Part shown: positions 38,587 to 48,657 of the stretch, in pieces
Position numbering within the stretch: the first letter of the stretch is position 1
Layout of the letters: each line of letters begins with the position of its first letter
From: a virus
Length of the DNA: 64,000 bases
IMG/VR virus record: IMGVR_UViG_3300008952_001755
Location: 1-64,000 of that record
Strand: one strand, 5' to 3'
Made by a program: the position numbers and the translations under genes
Notes under the pieces: model-generated
Seen by the model: only the letters and a program-made list of their open reading frames with translations
Told to the model about the DNA's origin: nothing
Database searches by the model: none

Positions 38587-41079
38587 TTAATTCTTTAGGG
38601 TAATCGTGGGGTTAGTTCCGTTAAGGTTCCCATAAAGATGGGATGCGTCATCATTGGGAATTCCAGAAATTGACCACATCACAGTGGGGTAGGTACACTT
38701 GCCAATTCTCGGGTTTCCAACATAACCAAGGTGCGCGGTAGAGCTAATAGGGGCTGTGTTTGAGTATAATATATCCCCAACAGGAACAACGAATCCACTA
38801 AATCTACCACCATCTCTTTGAGATAAAGTAACAGAATTAGAGGAACCTCCACTCTTCTTACCACCACCCGTTGTGGTAACAACGGTGTAGGGTGCTGGGA
38901 ATCCAGGGGTGTGATCGCTTGCACCAGTATTTGGGTCTGCGTAGAAAGCAACATAGATCGTAAACTCCTCAAAACCCTTCTCTACCCAATGACCAAAATA
39001 ACCTCCTGGAAGGTCTCTGTTTCTATTAATACTTCGACTATTTTGAGCCAAGCAATTAACTAGATCAACATCAACCCTGTAATCAGCTAACCATGCTGGC
39101 CTATCGAACTTAATCTTTTTGGCAACATAGTTAAAGTTTACTTTACTTTCCGCGTGTGAGATAATCATATTACTAAAGCTGTTAAGCTTCGTAGGAACCC
39201 CACCTCCTGTTGTAGTTCCATCATTATAAACTACTTGGCTTATACTTCCTGCCACAATTGAAGGGTCTGGGGCGCTATCTGGGTCCCCTTGTAAACTAAA
39301 GAAAGTATTAACATAATCGTTAGGATATGAACCCTTATCAAGAATATCCTGTTCTATACACCACTGAGCTAAGTCCCAATCAGGATAAGATGGAACACTA
39401 ATTTGTGCAGCAGGACCCCCTATACCATACTTACTTCTGATATACTGCTTAATATAAGCATCAGCATTAGTATCTGGGTTTCCATCATCTGCGAAAATTC
39501 CTTGATAAAAATCATACAGGGCTCCTTCAGGACCAAAGTTCCAACCACCAAATACATACCCAGTGGCTAAAATATTCGTAGCTGTTTGCGTATCTGATTG
39601 TCCTGCTAAGGTGTCAACCTGACCTTGAATATTATCATAAGCTCGTTTAATCTCATAGTCTAACTGACCCTTACCAACAGCAGGGTTAGCTAAGGATAGT
39701 TGCGGGAAGGCAGCACCGATACCAGCCCGTTCATTGTATGCTAATTCAGCAGTTCTGAACAAGGGTCTAATATCAATAACATCTGTACTAAGAACTACTT
39801 GGGATCCACTCTGAACCCACACATAGGCTACAGGAAGGATAGACTGACCAACAAGCTCATATGCATTATCCTCTAATCTCTCAGAGATAAGTGGGGCTAT
39901 GTTTAAGATATCATCAGGGGCGGGGAAAGAGCCCCTCACATCTTGTGTAATATCATTAGCAGAAGTGGAAGTAAACCCCATGTTTATATTCTTCTGGTCT
40001 CCTGGGTGGGCAAGAATTCCATGATCAGCATTTAAATTATCAAGATAGTCTTTGGTAATATTAGAACTTTCTTGGAAGTTTGTTTTAATCCCTGCTCCTC
40101 GCACAATGCCAAGAGTAGGCTTAGTAATTCCTTCCTTACCTGAAGGCTTTAAGATATTAACTCCACTTGAATCAACAGGCTTACTATAGATAAAGACTAA
40201 ATCAATCCTACTTTCCACTCCTGTAACTTGGGTTGTTCCTCCTCCTGAGTCAGTGTAAGAAAAATCATCGGGATCAAACTGAGGAACTTCAATAGAAATC
40301 TCATCATCTACATCAACAATAGCTAGACGAGAAACTCCTCTCCACCTTTTGATAAAATAACTTTCTGTTCTAGGGAACTTAGCCCAACCATTATTTGGGT
40401 TAGTAGTTTCAAAACTAGGAAGAAGATAAGCATCTGAAGCAGATCCTTGAGATTTGGCCCAGATAAGAGCTTGTGTAACCAACATAGGTGAGTAAGCTGC
40501 ACCTCCTCCTGGGATATTAACATCATCGTCACCATAGGCCAATCCAACTACATTTACTCCATCATGATCAATGGGGGTATCTGAATTAATAACAGGCCAA
40601 GTAAAGGCTCTTTCCACAAGACCTGTCATACCCATAGCTTCTTGAGCGACTGCTTGTTTAAAAGTATCTAAAGCTGCTTGAAGAACAGCATTTTTTCCAT
40701 TAGGAAAGTTTCCTGGGTTGGGGAGTGCAGTAGACCAAGCATCCACATCGCCAATAGCAGTACCCATAACTTTATTTAGATATGCAAGCGGAGTTTTAGT
40801 AGAAGCATCATTAATTCTAGCGGTATACCGTCCAGGATTAACACGAAGTATTCTGTCTCCTCCCGTAGCATAAGGACGAAGCTCATCTATATCACCTCTC
40901 TTAACTCCTAATAGTTTAGAAGAGTCTTTTCTAACTTGATCTTTTAGCCATAAACAATTTTCTTGAAGCTGCTTGAGGGGAATGTTGTCCACCTCAAAGT
41001 AATAAGGATCGTTAGCTTTAAAAAACCTAATCGGATCAGAAAACCGATAGTTACTGTCTTGATATACTTGTTCAGCCAT
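38587..41079 (-). CDS. Baseplate/fibre structural protein (830 residues)
   Basis: The N-terminus has the pattern RFFKANDPYYFEVDNIPLKQLQENCLWLKDQV: D-P-Y-Y-x-x-V-D-N-x-P-L-x-x-L followed by a helix. I have seen the same pattern in virion proteins of T4-like cyanophages, where it looks like an attachment module. The upstream 1180-residue protein shares a related version (NWEQDNLPLYDLEERTYENW). The rest is beta-rich with a Gly/Ser-rich C-terminal region (GGGKKSGGSSNSVTLSQRDGG). I call it a fibre or baseplate component; the exact T4 counterpart is unclear. Confidence 0.62.
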   Translation of the reverse strand: MAEQVYQDSNYRFSDPIRFFKANDPYYFEVDNIPLKQLQENCLWLKDQVRKDSSKLLGVKRGDIDELRPYATGGDRILRVNPGRYTARINDASTKTPLAYLNKVMGTAIGDVDAWSTALPNPGNFPNGKNAVLQAALDTFKQAVAQEAMGMTGLVERAFTWPVINSDTPIDHDGVNVVGLAYGDDDVNIPGGGAAYSPMLVTQALIWAKSQGSASDAYLLPSFETTNPNNGWAKFPRTESYFIKRWRGVSRLAIVDVDDEISIEVPQFDPDDFSYTDSGGGTTQVTGVESRIDLVFIYSKPVDSSGVNILKPSGKEGITKPTLGIVRGAGIKTNFQESSNITKDYLDNLNADHGILAHPGDQKNINMGFTSTSANDITQDVRGSFPAPDDILNIAPLISERLEDNAYELVGQSILPVAYVWVQSGSQVVLSTDVIDIRPLFRTAELAYNERAGIGAAFPQLSLANPAVGKGQLDYEIKRAYDNIQGQVDTLAGQSDTQTATNILATGYVFGGWNFGPEGALYDFYQGIFADDGNPDTNADAYIKQYIRSKYGIGGPAAQISVPSYPDWDLAQWCIEQDILDKGSYPNDYVNTFFSLQGDPDSAPDPSIVAGSISQVVYNDGTTTGGGVPTKLNSFSNMIISHAESKVNFNYVAKKIKFDRPAWLADYRVDVDLVNCLAQNSRSINRNRDLPGGYFGHWVEKGFEEFTIYVAFYADPNTGASDHTPGFPAPYTVVTTTGGGKKSGGSSNSVTLSQRDGGRFSGFVVPVGDILYSNTAPISSTAHLGYVGNPRIGKCTYPTVMWSISGIPNDDASHLYGNLNGTNPTITLKN

Positions 41080-44000
41080 TAGTTATCCCTCGATAGATCA
41101 AAGATTGCAGAGGATTTAAATCCTAGTGAGCCCGATGCGTCTCCAACATAAGCTTCAGACCCCCTATTGTCAGGGAGGTTGCTTCTGGATCTGTAAAGCG
41201 TTACTTTTCTAGGTCTTCCTGACATTCCAACACTTGCATTTTTAGAATTAGCAAAAGTACTTCCTGCCGACTCATCTAGCATACACTGAGTTGGGTTCTC
41301 CTCTACCATTTCAGAGCAGTAGTAAAAACCAGAAGTCCAAAGTTGATCAGGGACCTCATCCCCATCAGAATCATAGCTGAGTTTTAGTAGATCAGGGTAA
41401 TCTCCACTAGCGTTTAATTCTCCCGTTGGAACTAAAGCCGATAAGGTAGCAGAACAATTATACCCTTGAGCAAAGGTTTGGTAAGCTGGTCCTATAACAC
41501 CGCTAAAGTCCCCAGCGTGTGGAAACGCTCCCTTAAGATATCCACTTAAATCAGTTTGAAGAATCTTGGCTCCTGGTTTTGGAGTCCAGTAAATGCGGAA
41601 AACACCTTGGTTATTGCTAGTGTTTGCTGCTGCTCCGTATCTATAAGTAGTAGTACCACTTACATTAATTCCTGCCTCTGCCATAGAAACCGCTGTCTTA
41701 TCATTAACTATTCCAGAAATGGGATAGAAAGCATCGAAAGGGCTATTAACACTAACACCAGAGGGAATAACCCATACCGAACTCCCTGCTCCAAATGCAT
41801 CCAACACACTTAGCGACCCTGTATCAGGTGTGTTTACTGGGGCTCCAGACGCTGGAACCTCATTAGCATTTCCAGCAAGGACCCCATCCCTAGAAGACGC
41901 ATAAATTGAACTAGGCCCATGATAATCGGTACTTCCAGGCCACATACCACTAACAGAAAGGAAGGAAGCGTTTAGTCTAGAACTATCAGCTATATTCCAA
42001 ATCATTAACTTACTGCAAGCATTTCCACTAGTAGTATAATAAAGCCCATCCATAGGACCATTGTTAGTTCCTACAGGGAAATGAACATTTTTAACATTAA
42101 CAACGCTATCTTGTGTAGCTCGTAAGCACATCCCTCCCTGTGTGAGATTTTCAATATTAGCGGGAACCAATGGAGTATTAATAACATTCTCAGTAGCAAA
42201 GAATCTATTAATGTAGTTTAGAGTAGTAAACACTGGAAAGTTGGGAACAGTGAAAGGCACTCCTGTAACCAAATCATCAAGGTTGAGATCCCCTATAGAA
42301 GTTGTGTCCTGAGGGTTGGGGTAGAATTGAAGAGAACCAGAACCAGTATAAGCACTAGTATTAAAAGTATTAATGGGATAATCAAAACCAGCATCAAGCA
42401 ATACAGTCCCTGCGGCGGTCCTGCCCCAGTTAGCTGGGAAAGCACCTAAGTCTGCCATATTGATCGTAGAGTTTTTATTAGCTACCAAGCAAGCTCTAGT
42501 AGAATGAAGTTCAACAGAAGTATGGTTTGCTTGAGAACTTAAATCAAACCCGCTTACTTCTAAACCAAAAGCATCTCTAGATCTTGCTGGTTCTATGTTA
42601 AGTGTAGAGTTATTCTCTACTAGAACATCCACACCAAACTGACCAATGGCCGTAGGTCCATGTAAGTTAATTTCTGAAGCCTTATCAGCATAAATTCCTG
42701 CCATCTTTTCTTGATAAGTAAATCCTGCTGGACCCCAAACAAAAGTACATCCTGATCCACTACCGAAGCAGCTTACTTTAGAATTATCAGTAGCCTTGAT
42801 AGCTCTTCCATAAGAAGGAACATCAGCTATGTTTTCACTTGCACCATTTACATCAACAAAAGCATGAAGTAAATCTAGATTAGATCCATCATTTACAGAT
42901 AAAGCGGGAAGGGGACTGTAGTTAGCTCCATCCCACTTAATAACACCATGAGAAACTTTGAACTTGGTGTTCCCATATGTAGTAGGAATATTATTTTTTC
43001 TTACAAAACCAAAGGAGCTATTCTTCATCAGGTCAATGTGCTGACTATTAGCAGACATATCTAATTGTTTACGATCATCCTGTCCCGCCTCCAGCGGGGA
43101 GGCTGGGGAATCGAAAAGGAAAGCAGAGTTTCTACACCTAATAGCCTCGTTACTATGAGCATCAATGCACAAGTTTTGGAAGGTTACTTTAGATCCGTCA
43201 GCTTGAATACCTACATCATCTCCATATACATCAAGAAGACCTTTGATATCCATTTCTGAATTATTTAAAAGGAATCCATAGCCTGTGTTTAGTTCCGAAC
43301 CAATGATGCTACCGTCCAAAGGCTGTATAGCTACCGCTCTCTGAACCCCTCCCGTTAGCTTAGAGTTATCAAGAACAAACCCTGCATAGTTTCTGGAAGC
43401 TATAATGTTACAATCAACTCCCGAACCTCCTGTGTCACCAGCATAAGCTGTGTCAAGCGGAGTTGGAAGGGAGCTTACTAATACTTCACTATTAACAGCG
43501 TGGAATCCGTAACCAGTCTCCGCTTGTCTTGTAGTAGTAGTGAGTAAGTTATAGTTTCTATAGGCAGCAGCGGATCTTGAAAGAGTTACTTTAGAGTTAT
43601 TGAACTTAAATCCAGCTTCTTGTGCCCTGACTCCAGCGCAGTTTTCCAGAAGAACATCCGAGTTTGTCACTTCAATAGCGTACTTGCGAGTATTTTCTCC
43701 ATCAGAAAAGAAGTTTCTGATATAAATGGGGCCGTCACAGTTCTTAATGCTGATCTTAGAGCAACGGTTAAAGTAAGTATTGCCACCAACAGATAGTCTT
43801 TCAGGATCTGATAATCCTGCTCGATATATCGTTAAATCAGTGGCTTGATTAGTTGCACTAACATCTATAGTTCCTCTAGTTAGATCGGCTGTGTTATTTA
43901 TGTTCTCATAAGGAGCAAAGGAGAACTTATTTAAAGTACCCGTAAAGGGAGCAGCAGACTTGAAAGCGACCGTAAGAGGGGCTTTTCTTAAAATATGCTT

Positions 44001-44621
44001 TGGATAAAAGAATGAATACCCTTGGTTATTTACTCTAGCATCACCAGCCCCTGACAAAACAGTAGTGCTAATATGAACACAACAAGTCTCCAAGTAAGTA
44101 GTGCTTAGATCCAAAGAGCTTACAGTAGTCATGAGATCATGAGAGGCATTATAGGTTGGTGCAAGTACTGTGTCCTCACAATCCCCAGATGCATTATAAA
44201 CTCTACCAAAGTTTCTATTAATAATCTCAATAGAACCCCCCTCTTCAATTCGGAAATTATGTAGCTCTAAGTCTCCAAGATCTCCAAAATTTGCAACTTC
44301 AATTAAAACAGGGAAGCGAACCACTTTAGGAATAGCAGCAATACAAGAACTTAAATCCGTAAAGATATTATTATTAGCAAGTAAGGTTGCGGCTGGGGTA
44401 TCAGCAGAAACAGTTAAAGCAAACCCTGTTACCCCTGAAGTAGCAAATCCAGCTTGTTCCCAGTTCTCGTAGGTGCGCTCCTCTAAATCATATAGAGGTA
44501 AGTTGTCTTGCTCCCAGTTGTAAAAGGAGCTAGTATCGTACTTGGATACATAAGGAGTCCAAGAGTTGAATAGCATAACACTACCACTACTGGTATAAAT
44601 ATCATTTCTGTTGAATGGCAT
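41079..44621 (-). CDS. Fibre/tail-spike-like protein with beta-helix repeats (1180 residues)
   Basis: After an attachment-type N-terminus (FYNWEQDNLPLYDLEERTYENW) there is a long right-handed beta-helix-like region at ~280-760: repeated units such as AGFKFNNSKVTLSRS, YGFHAVNSEVLVSS, YAGFVLDNSKLTGG and YGFLLNNSEMDIKG, with V/I-x-N-S at each turn. Such helices form trimeric spikes that bind or degrade surface glycans. No catalytic residues can be named from this alone. The C-terminal ~350 residues are a different beta-rich part with a SGLP/DRSR-type end. The gene shares its first base with the last of the 830-residue gene. Confidence 0.68.
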   Translation of the reverse strand: MPFNRNDIYTSSGSVMLFNSWTPYVSKYDTSSFYNWEQDNLPLYDLEERTYENWEQAGFATSGVTGFALTVSADTPAATLLANNNIFTDLSSCIAAIPKVVRFPVLIEVANFGDLGDLELHNFRIEEGGSIEIINRNFGRVYNASGDCEDTVLAPTYNASHDLMTTVSSLDLSTTYLETCCVHISTTVLSGAGDARVNNQGYSFFYPKHILRKAPLTVAFKSAAPFTGTLNKFSFAPYENINNTADLTRGTIDVSATNQATDLTIYRAGLSDPERLSVGGNTYFNRCSKISIKNCDGPIYIRNFFSDGENTRKYAIEVTNSDVLLENCAGVRAQEAGFKFNNSKVTLSRSAAAYRNYNLLTTTTRQAETGYGFHAVNSEVLVSSLPTPLDTAYAGDTGGSGVDCNIIASRNYAGFVLDNSKLTGGVQRAVAIQPLDGSIIGSELNTGYGFLLNNSEMDIKGLLDVYGDDVGIQADGSKVTFQNLCIDAHSNEAIRCRNSAFLFDSPASPLEAGQDDRKQLDMSANSQHIDLMKNSSFGFVRKNNIPTTYGNTKFKVSHGVIKWDGANYSPLPALSVNDGSNLDLLHAFVDVNGASENIADVPSYGRAIKATDNSKVSCFGSGSGCTFVWGPAGFTYQEKMAGIYADKASEINLHGPTAIGQFGVDVLVENNSTLNIEPARSRDAFGLEVSGFDLSSQANHTSVELHSTRACLVANKNSTINMADLGAFPANWGRTAAGTVLLDAGFDYPINTFNTSAYTGSGSLQFYPNPQDTTSIGDLNLDDLVTGVPFTVPNFPVFTTLNYINRFFATENVINTPLVPANIENLTQGGMCLRATQDSVVNVKNVHFPVGTNNGPMDGLYYTTSGNACSKLMIWNIADSSRLNASFLSVSGMWPGSTDYHGPSSIYASSRDGVLAGNANEVPASGAPVNTPDTGSLSVLDAFGAGSSVWVIPSGVSVNSPFDAFYPISGIVNDKTAVSMAEAGINVSGTTTYRYGAAANTSNNQGVFRIYWTPKPGAKILQTDLSGYLKGAFPHAGDFSGVIGPAYQTFAQGYNCSATLSALVPTGELNASGDYPDLLKLSYDSDGDEVPDQLWTSGFYYCSEMVEENPTQCMLDESAGSTFANSKNASVGMSGRPRKVTLYRSRSNLPDNRGSEAYVGDASGSLGFKSSAIFDLSRDN

Positions 44622-45220
44622 TAGAAGTTAAGGGTCCATCTAAAAATGAGACTAAAATCATTAGTCTTTCGTATATTACTAAAGGTTCTGTAGGCTACTA
44701 AGATAGGTTGGTCTGCGGCACTCCCTTTTGGATTCTTCATTAATAAGCCTACTTCATTGATATTAGCATCATTACTATCTCTAGTAATATTATTACAAGC
44801 TTCCTCATCAACAACAAGCGTATATCTAACAGAAGCGTCTGCAATTTTTGTAATCTTATTAGCAGGAATAAGAGCAGCAGCATTAGAGGTTATCGTTGTA
44901 TTTGTGATCTGGTCTTTAACTGCTATAAATAGGTTACTACCTGCTCCGTATTCGGCCAGAGTGGCTGCCCCTGATAGTTCATAGATAGCACTCGTAACCC
45001 CACCCGTAGGAGGACCAGATACCCCTACCTGGAATCTATCAATCTGATAATCAAGGACTGAGTTTGATCCTGACCCAGTAAACATATAAGTGAGACCGAC
45101 ACCCATACCCGAAACAATAATGTTGTGATCATCAAATACAACTTCCTCCTGACCATCAGTAAATCTTTTAATGATGGTCAGATGACCGTTAATCCCTAAT
45201 TCTTCTGTAAAATTTTTCAT
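44621..45220 (-). CDS. Short structural protein of the fibre group (199 residues)
   Basis: I take ATG 45220 in an ATGA overlap with the upstream stop (a GTG at 45238 is the alternative). It begins KNFTEELGINGHLTIIKRFTDGQEEVVFDDHNIIVSGMGVGLTYMF (in part), matching the start of the next protein upstream (RGEVEIWDGDKLLHKESNLLVNGAGELLADIM) in plan, and both end with a strand F-x-WxLxF. They therefore share an ~80-residue module that probably attaches to the same virion site. This small one may be a stand-alone version with no receptor-binding domain. Confidence 0.6.
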   Translation of the reverse strand: MKNFTEELGINGHLTIIKRFTDGQEEVVFDDHNIIVSGMGVGLTYMFTGSGSNSVLDYQIDRFQVGVSGPPTGGVTSAIYELSGAATLAEYGAGSNLFIAVKDQITNTTITSNAAALIPANKITKIADASVRYTLVVDEEACNNITRDSNDANINEVGLLMKNPKGSAADQPILVAYRTFSNIRKTNDFSLIFRWTLNF

Positions 45221-48200
45221 AGGAAGTGTAATCTCCACTTAATAGTTAGGTCTGTATAGTTTAACGCCCCTGCATTAGTGCCGTTATCTTCTATAAAGCC
45301 TAAGTTCTTTGTTAAATGTTTCGTAGAAAACAGTTTATATTTCCTAGGATTATTTAGGGGTCCAAACGAATAAGGGGGAGTATTTCCTGCCTTAAGTGTT
45401 TCATCCATATCAATTGTCCATAACCCCATATTATATATACCCCCATACAGGTTAGAATATCCCACATCTCCTGAGCCTACGGTAATGGAATATTCAACCG
45501 TTCCTGAATTAGTAGCATCTATACCTCCTGATACATGAAGTCCTCCTTCTCCCTGTTGTTCTGCAACTGTTGGAGAATACCCTATTACAGGCTGGTATTG
45601 GGTGGGTAGGGTAATTCCATAAGACAGGGGATGCTGTTCTAATTGCGGGGCATACCAATATATTTCTTTGTTGTAAACATCTGAGTCAGCGGCATTGTTG
45701 GAATTTCCAATATAAAATATAGGCACCATATTATCTCCTTCAGAAGTTCCTGTATTTGCAAGTCCCTCCACAGTAATTCCCAACCTATACCAACCATTGG
45801 TTACATCTTCAATTGTAGTAGTACTTGAGGCAGCAGGAGTACCATCAATTGTAGGAACACCATCTATAAATTCAAAGTCTTCTGAATATGATATAAGAGG
45901 AGCGTCTTGGTCATAAATAGCTAATTCAAAATAAGTAGCTGATGTAGTGGGGTTATCATGTGCTTTTACATAAACACTATAACAGATAGCGGAATCTGCT
46001 CTAAAATCTGGAATCCTAGCATAACCAGGGGCAACGGAAAGGGCTTGTCTACCCGTTGGTGAGGTTCCGTTTGCGCTTAATATTAAAGAGGAAACTCCAC
46101 CAAAAGGGTTAGTGTACAGTACACTTGAAAATGTCCCCAAATGATTACCAGCAAACGGTGCCCAAACTGTACCCGTTAAATCAGAATTAAAGATAATTAG
46201 TGGGTCTAACGCAGTATCAACAGTATAACCAAACAAGTTAGGATTAGATACCACACCCACTTTGTTCTTAGCATCGTAAACCTTTCCAACAAACCCAGAC
46301 ACATCCATAGAACTTGCTTCATTTATGATGCTGTTGTAGGTTCCTGAGACAAAGTTGGGATCAGTTCCGTTATCAACATGCAAGTAAGCAGCAGAGTTAT
46401 CTAAAGAACTCACAAGAGCCCAATTAGATCCTCCTGTACTAGAGCCTTCTGGGTAGCATCCAAGATAATAGGCTTGAGGACCTATGGAACCCATCGCACT
46501 AAAACTATAAATGGTAGGTCCATATAAAGCTGCCCTCCAATCTAAAAATTGCTGCCCATGCTTTACATTAAAAGAAGAATATAAACCAGCAGCATCGTTT
46601 GGATATAAATTAAGGAAGTTTGGAAGTTGACTACCTTGTTCTCTATAAGGAATAACATTTAAGTTTTGTCCCATATTAAATCCACTAAGAGAAGAAGAGG
46701 TATCCAATAAAGCAGTGTTTCCATCCTCTACTCTAGTACTAGCAGGATTGGGAGGACTTGAAAGATAATTAGTGGGAACATACGAGGAGGTTAGTAAATT
46801 ATTTTCTACGGAGGTTGGAATATTTGCTGCTACAGCCCTATACTTTGTAGGACCATTTTTAGTTCCAATAGGCCACTGTTCCACTTGAGGAGAAGAGAGC
46901 CATATTCTTTTGTTTGATGTGGCAACACTTCTTTCTGCCCCTGGGGTTGGGCTATCCGAACCCATCATAATGTAAACCTGCATAGGATCTCCCTCTACCG
47001 TCTCTCCTCCATTATCAGGAGAACCAAATCCGAATCCGCTAACAGTGATATGCATTCGATACCAATCACTACCTACAGCCTCTTGCCCATAAGTTAGAAA
47101 ATCTTGTCCATAAGACTTATGCGAAGGAACAGTTCCAGCCCACTCCCATTCAATCTTATTGGAGGAATTCTCACCAGGAGGAGGACCTCCTCGGTCATAT
47201 AAGCGCAAAGCAAACGAAGAAACCGCATTAGAAGAAGGTTTCTTTACATACCAGCTAAGGGTAGTATCATAACCTTCTTTCCAAGTTAAAGTGTTCCCTG
47301 CTGATAAGGAGGCTATTCCACTGATGGGAATAGTATCCATCATTGGTAAAGAAGCAGTCGGTGTTACATCTACTGAAGAAAGCTCTGTAACATTTGTTCC
47401 ACCAAAAGGATCGGTCTGGGTACTTATAGAAGAAAAACTCCAAACATAGGTCGTACCATTTTGTGTCCAATAATCGCCACTCTTATCTGTAGGATCCACC
47501 CAACTTAAACCAGGAGCCCCACCAGGATCATCAGTATAGAAAAGTAAGTTAGGATTGGGTATGGGTTCGTTTAATACTCTAACTGTTCCATTATCCTCGA
47601 CCGCTCCTGAACTATGATCTCGATTTAGTACACTACCTGAAAGGTCCCAATTATTAGCTTCATATCCTTGATTATTAAATTGTCTGGATGTGGGCCATCT
47701 ACCTAACTCAAGTTGTTGTCCATATGCATATATACCACCTGAAGTTTCTCCAGTAGGGGAAGCCTCCCATCCAGCAGGAATGAAACTAATATTAACCCCA
47801 CTCAACCCTGAAACAGGGGCTAAAACAGAGGTCCAAACCTTATACCACCCATTTCCTGCTTCCTCTATACCTGCTCCCTCATCCCAGTAATCAATACTAT
47901 AGCCTCCAGTAGCTTCTCCTCTATTATCTGTATAAAATCCAATGCCAACACTAGAGGGGGTAGTAAAGTCTGGACTGGCGAGATACGGATCTGTACTTGC
48001 TCTCGCTTTTGCAAAACCACCAAGATTATCATAATTCTCCCCAACTAATTGAAGTTTAATATGGGGTCTATTTTTAGGTGCGGTACTAGTATGAGGATAG
48101 GGATGAAAAGGCTCATCGGGGACTGGGGATTTTATGTATACTGAGTAACAAAACCAATTATCTTGCCCCCCACTTGTTGACCAGGAGGGGGTGGCTCCCA

Positions 48201-48657
48201 AAGGACTCCCAAAACTTAAAGCCAGTGACCCGTTTCCAGAAGTACTTATATCAGTTACAGATAGCGCATGGGCTATAGAAGACGGAACATTTTCATATTG
48301 AGTAGGGGGTAATATTTCAGGAGCCGAACATACTTCAGTGTAGGCTGTATCCCAATAAACTTGTCCGTTAGGATCATCCCCCTGAGCAGAGGGAGTACTA
48401 TAGTAAAGCAAATTCCTTCTACTATTCAAAGCATGAGCATTGTACTGATAAGCAGATGCGTCCTTACCAAAGGAGATAGCTTGGATGGTGTAGTTAGAAG
48501 CGTCTAGAATAGAGGAGGTAGCGTGATCTTCAATACCTGACAAGGAAGGAGAGACTGTCATAATGTCAGCTAGTAGTTCTCCTGCCCCATTCACAAGAAG
48601 GTTACTTTCCTTGTGAAGAAGTTTGTCTCCATCCCAAATTTCTACTTCGCCTCTCAT
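45217..48657 (-). CDS. Fibre-type protein with repeated beta-sandwich modules (1146 residues)
   Basis: The N-terminal attachment-type module (EVEIWDGDKLLHKESNLLVNGAGELLADI) is followed by three ~220-240-residue units: ~80-335 (most divergent), ~366-620 and ~804-1032. Units share L-x-YTxD near the start, DPFGG/NPFGG, FxLRLYDR or ELAIYDQD, GNGWYRx or TNGWYRL, EGDxMxPxF/YxMG, and SSPQxEQWPIG with T-x-Y-x-A near the end. The same unit occurs twice in the next gene. The pattern fits carbohydrate-binding beta-sandwich modules; the substrate is unknown. Confidence 0.68.
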   Translation of the reverse strand: MRGEVEIWDGDKLLHKESNLLVNGAGELLADIMTVSPSLSGIEDHATSSILDASNYTIQAISFGKDASAYQYNAHALNSRRNLLYYSTPSAQGDDPNGQVYWDTAYTEVCSAPEILPPTQYENVPSSIAHALSVTDISTSGNGSLALSFGSPLGATPSWSTSGGQDNWFCYSVYIKSPVPDEPFHPYPHTSTAPKNRPHIKLQLVGENYDNLGGFAKARASTDPYLASPDFTTPSSVGIGFYTDNRGEATGGYSIDYWDEGAGIEEAGNGWYKVWTSVLAPVSGLSGVNISFIPAGWEASPTGETSGGIYAYGQQLELGRWPTSRQFNNQGYEANNWDLSGSVLNRDHSSGAVEDNGTVRVLNEPIPNPNLLFYTDDPGGAPGLSWVDPTDKSGDYWTQNGTTYVWSFSSISTQTDPFGGTNVTELSSVDVTPTASLPMMDTIPISGIASLSAGNTLTWKEGYDTTLSWYVKKPSSNAVSSFALRLYDRGGPPPGENSSNKIEWEWAGTVPSHKSYGQDFLTYGQEAVGSDWYRMHITVSGFGFGSPDNGGETVEGDPMQVYIMMGSDSPTPGAERSVATSNKRIWLSSPQVEQWPIGTKNGPTKYRAVAANIPTSVENNLLTSSYVPTNYLSSPPNPASTRVEDGNTALLDTSSSLSGFNMGQNLNVIPYREQGSQLPNFLNLYPNDAAGLYSSFNVKHGQQFLDWRAALYGPTIYSFSAMGSIGPQAYYLGCYPEGSSTGGSNWALVSSLDNSAAYLHVDNGTDPNFVSGTYNSIINEASSMDVSGFVGKVYDAKNKVGVVSNPNLFGYTVDTALDPLIIFNSDLTGTVWAPFAGNHLGTFSSVLYTNPFGGVSSLILSANGTSPTGRQALSVAPGYARIPDFRADSAICYSVYVKAHDNPTTSATYFELAIYDQDAPLISYSEDFEFIDGVPTIDGTPAASSTTTIEDVTNGWYRLGITVEGLANTGTSEGDNMVPIFYIGNSNNAADSDVYNKEIYWYAPQLEQHPLSYGITLPTQYQPVIGYSPTVAEQQGEGGLHVSGGIDATNSGTVEYSITVGSGDVGYSNLYGGIYNMGLWTIDMDETLKAGNTPPYSFGPLNNPRKYKLFSTKHLTKNLGFIEDNGTNAGALNYTDLTIKWRLHFL
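45553..46246 (-). repeat. Beta-sandwich module, copy in the 1146-residue protein (residues ~804-1032)
   Basis: Starts NLFGYT, contains NPFGGVSS, NGWYRLG, EGDNMVPIFY and APQLEQHP, ends near YQPVIG. Same order as copies at 46812, 49425 and 51350. Confidence 0.75.
46812..47560 (-). repeat. Beta-sandwich module, copy in the 1146-residue protein (residues ~366-620)
   Basis: Starts NLLFYTDD, contains TDPFGG, SDWYRM, EGDPMQVYIM and SSPQVEQWPIG, ends near YRAVAA. Confidence 0.75.
47640..48420 (-). repeat. Divergent beta-sandwich module (residues ~80-335)
   Basis: Most divergent copy: begins NLLYYSTPS, has NGWYKVW, and a Gln-Leu-Glu end (YGQQLELGRWP). Membership is less certain than the others. Confidence 0.5.
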